Origin: Vulcanimicrobiota bacterium
GTDB lineage: Bacteria; Vulcanimicrobiota; Vulcanimicrobiia; Vulcanimicrobiales; Vulcanimicrobiaceae
Reading direction: 5' to 3'
Length of the DNA: 9,085 nt
Assembly: GCA_013289785.1 (NCBI GenBank)
Contig: JABCZE010000042.1
Location: 1-9,085 of the forward strand
A model generated the notes under the pieces. It made no database searches. It saw nothing but the letters and a program-made list of their open reading frames with translations, and had not been told where the DNA came from. Shown piece after piece: positions 6,250-9,085 of the stretch. Position 1 is the first letter of the stretch; every line of letters starts with the position of its first letter. The position numbers were made by a program, and so were the translations under genes.

Positions 6250-7411
6250 AAGACCGGCGGCGCACCTGCGGCTCGACCGTAAGCGTTCGAGCAGATGCCG
6301 GCTCCATGAAGTCGTGCGCGCTGCGCTTTAGAGGCGTGCCGAGGGCGCCTTCGATCCGTGCAAACGAGCCCGCCTCGTCGCGTGAGACGAACGTGATCGC
6401 GTCGCCGGTTTTTTGAGCGCGCCCCGTGCGCCCGATGCGATGAATGTAATCGGTCGGCTCGGACGGGACGTCGTAGTTTATGACGTGTCCGAGATCGGCA
6501 ATATCGATGCCTCGCGAGGCGACGTCGGTGGCGACGAGGACCCGGTAGCGCCCGTTCTTAAAGGCCTCGAGAGCGCGCGAGCGCTGCGCCTGCGAACGAT
6601 CGCCGTGAATGCGCTCCACATCGACGGAATGCCGCGTCAAGGCGCCGGCGACGCGTTCGGCCCGCGACTTGGTCCGCGTAAAAACGATCGCATTGAAGAC
6701 GCGGCCATCTTTGAGCAGATCCACTAGGAGTTCGGTTTTCTTGTGCTGCTCGACTTCGTATACCCACTGGGTTACGGTTGCTACCGGCGTCGGGGGTGCT
6801 AAATTGATGCGCACGGGATCGTGGAGAAACTCGCGTGCCAGCCCAACCACCGCACTGCCGAGCGTCGCCGAGAAACAGAGAGTCTGGCGGTCGGCCGGGA
6901 GTTTGGCGATGATGCGCTTTACCGACGGTAAGAACCCCATATCGAGCATACGATCGGCTTCGTCGAGCACGCAAATCTCAATAGAGTCGAGGCGAGCTTC
7001 GCCCTGCTGCATCAAGTCGATGAGTCGTCCAGGCGTCGCGACGACCACGTCGGTGCCGCGCCGCATGGCTTTGATCTGCGGTTTCATCGCCACGCCGCCG
7101 TAAATCGGCGTGATGCGTAGGTTCGTGTGTTTTGCCAACTGCGCAAGATGCTGCGCGACTTGCTGCGCCAGCTCGCGTGTCGGCGTCAAGACCAGCGCGG
7201 CAGTGCCGCCGGCGCGCCGTTCGAGCAGTCTTTGGAGTAGCGGAATGCCGAAAGCTGCGGTTTTTCCGCTGCCGGTCGGCGCGCTCGCGAAGACGTCGCG
7301 ACCGGCCAGAGCAACGGGAATAGCCGAGCGCTGTATGGGCGTGGCCTCTGAATAGTGAAAATCTTCGATACCGCGACGTAGCGCAGCATCCAGGCGGAGC
7401 TCTGCAAAAAT
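6227..7411 (-). CDS. rhlE: DEAD-box ATP-dependent RNA helicase, RhlE-type, with apparent ATT start
   Basis: The frame encodes a complete helicase core when read from ATT 7411 (394 residues). Motifs in order: Q motif F18...ATPIQ with Q27; Walker A APTGSGKT (44-51); PTRELAQQ; GG; TPGRL; DEAD (150-153); SAT (181-183); IVFTRTK; TDVASRGID; and HRIGRTGR (324-331). It ends in a short arginine-rich tail (QRRRRR). RhlE proteins unwind short RNA duplexes in ribosome assembly and RNA turnover. No ATG, GTG or TTG occurs in frame between the upstream TAA and TTG 7189, which lies after Walker A; starting there would delete the ATP-binding loop. ATT 7411 gives IFAELRLD, matching the usual 'M.FAEL.L' start, so I take it as the start; other rare codons (ATC, ATA) upstream remain possible. 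A point error in the sequence at this codon would also explain it. There is no Shine-Dalgarno before ATT. Confidence 0.92.
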   Translation of the reverse strand: MFAELRLDAALRRGIEDFHYSEATPIQRSAIPVALAGRDVFASAPTGSGKTAAFGIPLLQRLLERRAGGTAALVLTPTRELAQQVAQHLAQLAKHTNLRITPIYGGVAMKPQIKAMRRGTDVVVATPGRLIDLMQQGEARLDSIEICVLDEADRMLDMGFLPSVKRIIAKLPADRQTLCFSATLGSAVVGLAREFLHDPVRINLAPPTPVATVTQWVYEVEQHKKTELLVDLLKDGRVFNAIVFTRTKSRAERVAGALTRHSVDVERIHGDRSQAQRSRALEAFKNGRYRVLVATDVASRGIDIADLGHVINYDVPSEPTDYIHRIGRTGRAQKTGDAITFVSRDEAGSFARIEGALGTPLKRSAHDFMEPASARTLTVEPQVRRRSFQRRRRR

Positions 7412-7417
7412 GGAGAT

Positions 7418-7446
7418 ATTAAAACCGATCTTTATAGTGGGCGCAA
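7418..7446 (-). promoter_or_regulatory. Candidate sigma70-type promoter for the helicase
   Basis: On the minus strand, TTGCGC (7446-7441) and TTTAAT (7423-7418) are 17 bases apart. The -10 box matches TATAAT at five of six positions; the -35 matches only the TTG. Transcription about seven bases downstream would begin at or next to ATT 7411, giving a leaderless message. A second -10-like TATAAA lies within the spacer. Confidence 0.35.
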
Positions 7447-7515
7447 CTTATCGACCACTCGAAAGATCGCGCTTGAGGATGGGGAGCAGTGTCTCACAGA
7501 TTCGCCCCCGATGCA

Positions 7516-7547
7516 AACCTTTACACCCGGTCGGAGCAAGAAAGGTT
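7516..7547. repeat. Inverted repeat downstream of the DoxX-like gene
   Basis: AACCTTT (7516-7522) and AAAGGTT (7541-7547) form a 7-base perfect stem around an 18-base loop. The repeat starts a few bases after the DoxX-like stop on the minus strand and precedes the helicase promoter region. No T-run follows, so it is not a standard terminator; it may be a weak 3'-end hairpin or chance. Confidence 0.3.
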
Positions 7548-7550
7548 GCG

Positions 7551-8000
7551 CTAAGCGGGGTCCGCTTTCCGTCGAAGTTGCCGGAGACGATCGAGGGACC
7601 AGCGATCCGACGGCTGGCTAGCGAGCAAGAATGCGGCGGCAGATGCGGTGAAAACGGAGTATTGAAACGGTGCCCCTATGCCGCTCGCGACGCTCATGGC
7701 AGTCGCAAACGCGAGAAGCAGCAGCCCGCTGACGAGGGAAACGGCGCGCAGCCGCAGACCGGCGAGGAGCATTAGAGCAAGAACTGCTTCTAATGAGGTA
7801 TCGACCCAGGCGAGCACCGCAATCAGGTAATGCGGTAAAAACCAATTCAACGTACCAACATAAGTCGTAAAGTGCGAAAAGTTGCCCCACGATACGTTCG
7901 TAACGCCCGGCGCGCCGATCCACCCAAAGCGGTCGGCCAGTGAATAGAGGAACGTCAATGCAAGCGCGACGCGTAGCGCAAGCGACGCACAATCACGCAT
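7551..8000 (-). CDS. DoxX-like four-helix integral membrane protein
   Basis: A 149-residue protein from ATG 8000, preceded by a weak GAAG ribosome site seven bases away. It shows four membrane segments: LALRVALALTFLYSLADRF near the start, HYLIAVLAWVDTSLEAVLALMLL, VSLVSGLLLLAFATAMSVASG and YSVFTASAAAFLLA. A polar loop rich in Trp, Phe and Thr lies between the first two, and a basic C-terminal tail (LDRLRQLRRK) is probably cytoplasmic. Length, four-helix layout and the R-V-A-L-A start with 'F...DRFGW' fit the DoxX/MauE-like family. Members act in quinone-linked oxidation or as partners of thioredoxin-like enzymes, but most are unassigned. No partner gene of those pathways is adjacent. The family call is moderate; the membrane topology is clear. 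Confidence 0.7.
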   Translation of the reverse strand: MRDCASLALRVALALTFLYSLADRFGWIGAPGVTNVSWGNFSHFTTYVGTLNWFLPHYLIAVLAWVDTSLEAVLALMLLAGLRLRAVSLVSGLLLLAFATAMSVASGIGAPFQYSVFTASAAAFLLASQPSDRWSLDRLRQLRRKADPA

Positions 8001-8086
8001 AAAGCATCTTCGTAACGTAGCATTCCCGCACGTGGCAAGCTACCCGGCGCCCACGCCTCGCATGGCAGCCTGCAACGCGCTGTGAC

Positions 8087-8569
8087 CTAGCCGCCCAGGT
8101 GCTTTGTGTGCGCCCAGGACGTTATGCGCCAGCCACTCGCCTCTTTCTGGAGGGTCACGGTCAGTGATGAACCGGTCTCCCGCATCGTCTGACCCTTTTG
8201 GTTGTAGTGGTAGTCGAACGGAGCACTGATGTACGCGTTATCTCCGGTCACGAACACGTGCCACGGCATGCCGATGCCGCCGGTTGCGTCGGTGAGTTGA
8301 GCCTTCTTGTTGTAGGCGACTCGCGCGTTCCACCAATCGGTGCAACCCGACGCTCCGCCCATAAGATACGGATCGAAAGTGTCGATGACGACGGCCGGGG
8401 AATCGCACAGCGCTACAAACGCGCTCATATTGCCTTTGTTCATTGCGTCTATGGCGAGCTTTACCGTGTTAATGGCGTCGCTCGAAGGCGATGCCGAGCA
8501 AACTGCGGGCATTGCCGAAAATGCGAGCGTCGCCGTCAGGATCCAACCTGCAAATCGATGGAATCTCAT
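8087..8569 (-). CDS. Exported SnoaL/NTF2-like protein (DUF4440-type)
   Basis: The frame is open further upstream, but ATG 8569 has a strong AGGGAGAGAG ribosome site and opens directly with a signal peptide (MRFHRFAGWILTATLAFSAM, cleavage near CSA-SPSS). This gives 160 residues. The mature part starts with two helices (DAINTVKLAIDAMNKGNMSAFVALC). It continues with the strands AVVIDTFDPY, GDNAYISAPFDYHY and SSLTVTLQKEASGWRITSWAHTK. That is the cone-shaped NTF2/SnoaL layout: a helix pair carrying 'a...gD...f.al.' and a C-terminal 'W.I....'. Such periplasmic members are generally of unknown function, with a pocket that could bind a small ligand. It is divergent from the HTH regulator at the right edge, and an 86-base gap separates it from the DoxX-like gene downstream on the same strand. 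Confidence 0.75.
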   Translation of the reverse strand: MRFHRFAGWILTATLAFSAMPAVCSASPSSDAINTVKLAIDAMNKGNMSAFVALCDSPAVVIDTFDPYLMGGASGCTDWWNARVAYNKKAQLTDATGGIGMPWHVFVTGDNAYISAPFDYHYNQKGQTMRETGSSLTVTLQKEASGWRITSWAHTKHLGG

Positions 8570-8677
8570 ACTCTCTCCCTTGTAGCCCTTGTTGCTACAG
8601 AAGCGCATGCGGCAAGCGTACGACGGGCGCCTTGGCTCTGCAACCACGCATCAAGGTCCACCCCGCAAGTGGAGCCA
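8570..8677. promoter_or_regulatory. Divergent intergenic region
   Basis: These 108 bases separate the oppositely directed NTF2-like gene and HTH regulator, so promoters for both must lie here or overlap the first codons. Apart from the ribosome site of the NTF2-like gene I see no convincing -35/-10 pair or operator. Confidence 0.4.
8571..8580 (-). promoter_or_regulatory. Ribosome binding site deciding the NTF2-like start
   Basis: The minus strand reads AGGGAGAGAG just before ATG 8569. This strong purine-rich site, together with the signal peptide that follows, shows that the start is here and not at the upstream in-frame codon near 8647. Confidence 0.6.
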
Positions 8678-9085
8678 ATGGCGTCGACGCAAAACGTTAG
8701 TGTGTTCGAATCGAAAGAGGACCCGGAGGAGATGGAGGCTGAAGTGCTAGCGGCCAGCCGCATGGACACTTTTGCCGACGTCCTGAAGACGTTTCGATTG
8801 CAGGCGCATCTGTCACAAGAGGCGCTGGCGGAGCGGTCGGGCGTCAGCACGCGCACCGTAAGCGATATGGAGTGCGGTGCCGCGCGCTCGCCCCGAACGA
8901 TGACGCTGGTGCTGCTCGAAGAGGCCCTCGGTCTGTCGAAGGAAGATCGCGAGCGGCTTCGCTCGGCGGCGAGCGCCCATGCGTCGCCGCCGTCCGTCCG
9001 CAGAGTGATGCCGGCCGCGACGCTGGTGCCGCTGGTCGGCCGAGAAGCTGACGTCTCCCGCACACTCGAGCTGGTCCTGGCGCAG
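8678..9085 (+). CDS. XRE helix-turn-helix regulator with start of an ATPase-type domain, 3' truncated
   Basis: The frame runs off the right edge after 136 residues. From ATG 8678, the HTH occupies about residues 29-80: FADVLKTFRLQAH, LSQEALAERSG, VSTRTVSDMECGAARSP and TLVLLEEALGLSKEDRERL. A linker follows, then VPLVGREADVSRTLELVL. In many soil bacteria this order (HTH, linker, 'PLVGRE..v..l..lL') leads into an NTPase domain of the AfsR/NB-ARC type, with tetratricopeptide-like repeats after it. The conserved 'ERG' after the recognition helix reads ECG here. The start is uncertain: ATG 8732 and ATG 8762 are in frame, GGAG lies close before 8678, and the 28 residues before 8762 are acidic and unconserved-looking. 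It is likely a cytoplasmic transcription regulator; target and ligand are unknown. Confidence 0.85.
   Translation, partial: MASTQNVSVFESKEDPEEMEAEVLAASRMDTFADVLKTFRLQAHLSQEALAERSGVSTRTVSDMECGAARSPRTMTLVLLEEALGLSKEDRERLRSAASAHASPPSVRRVMPAATLVPLVGREADVSRTLELVLAQ

Noticed and set aside
7186..7407. Open frame of 73 codons overlapping the helicase 5' end
   Set aside because: It is in a different frame from the clear Q motif and Walker A and has no recognisable domain; it is a shadow of the helicase.
8566..9063. 165-codon minus-strand frame opposite the right-edge regulator
   Set aside because: It is Ser/Arg/Ala-rich, the typical antisense shadow of a high-GC gene, while the plus strand carries a clear HTH.

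Overview
The window is bacterial DNA with high GC (roughly 57-60% by eye), densely coded, with nine protein-coding regions plus one small helix-turn-helix ORF and no RNA genes, CRISPR array or insertion sequence that I can see. Two features hint at an uncultured soil-type lineage such as Candidatus Eremiobacterota (WPS-2). One is the cut-off beta-propeller-like protein at the left edge, with its YPAGGSPT-type segment. The other is the XRE helix-turn-helix plus VPLVGRE-type regulator cut off at the right edge. This placement is an impression from protein style, not a demonstrated assignment.

Layout. 1-366 (+) is the end of a propeller-like protein, converging with 369-1028 (-), an exported LolA-like protein. 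On the minus strand, a small XRE-type ORF (3477-3641), a DHA2-type MFS transporter (1943-3484) and a tandem universal stress protein (1114-1938) form a tight run. The HTH stop overlaps the likely MFS start, and the MFS stop lies 4 bases from the Usp start. Reading away from this run on the plus strand are an Acg-type nitroreductase (3733-4761) and an AMP-forming PaaK/CapK-like ligase (4758-6221), joined by a GTGA stop/start overlap.

The ligase converges on an RhlE-type DEAD-box helicase (6227-7411, -) across a hairpin. Further upstream on the minus strand are a DoxX-like four-helix membrane protein (7551-8000) and an exported SnoaL/NTF2-like protein (8087-8569). The last is divergent from the right-edge HTH regulator (8678 to the edge). 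No gene-free stretch exceeds 300 bases; the longest gaps are about 140 and 110 bases.

How the genes may work together (inference): the block 1114-6221 looks like one divergent unit. It pairs a flavoenzyme and an acid-activating ligase with a drug-type exporter, a stress protein and a small regulator at the shared start region. This would fit a small-molecule modification/export or stress-redox module; no described system of this exact composition comes to mind. The other notable point is the helicase. Its conserved Q motif and Walker A lie upstream of any ATG, GTG or TTG, so it appears to start at ATT, just after a promoter-like sequence that would give a leaderless message.
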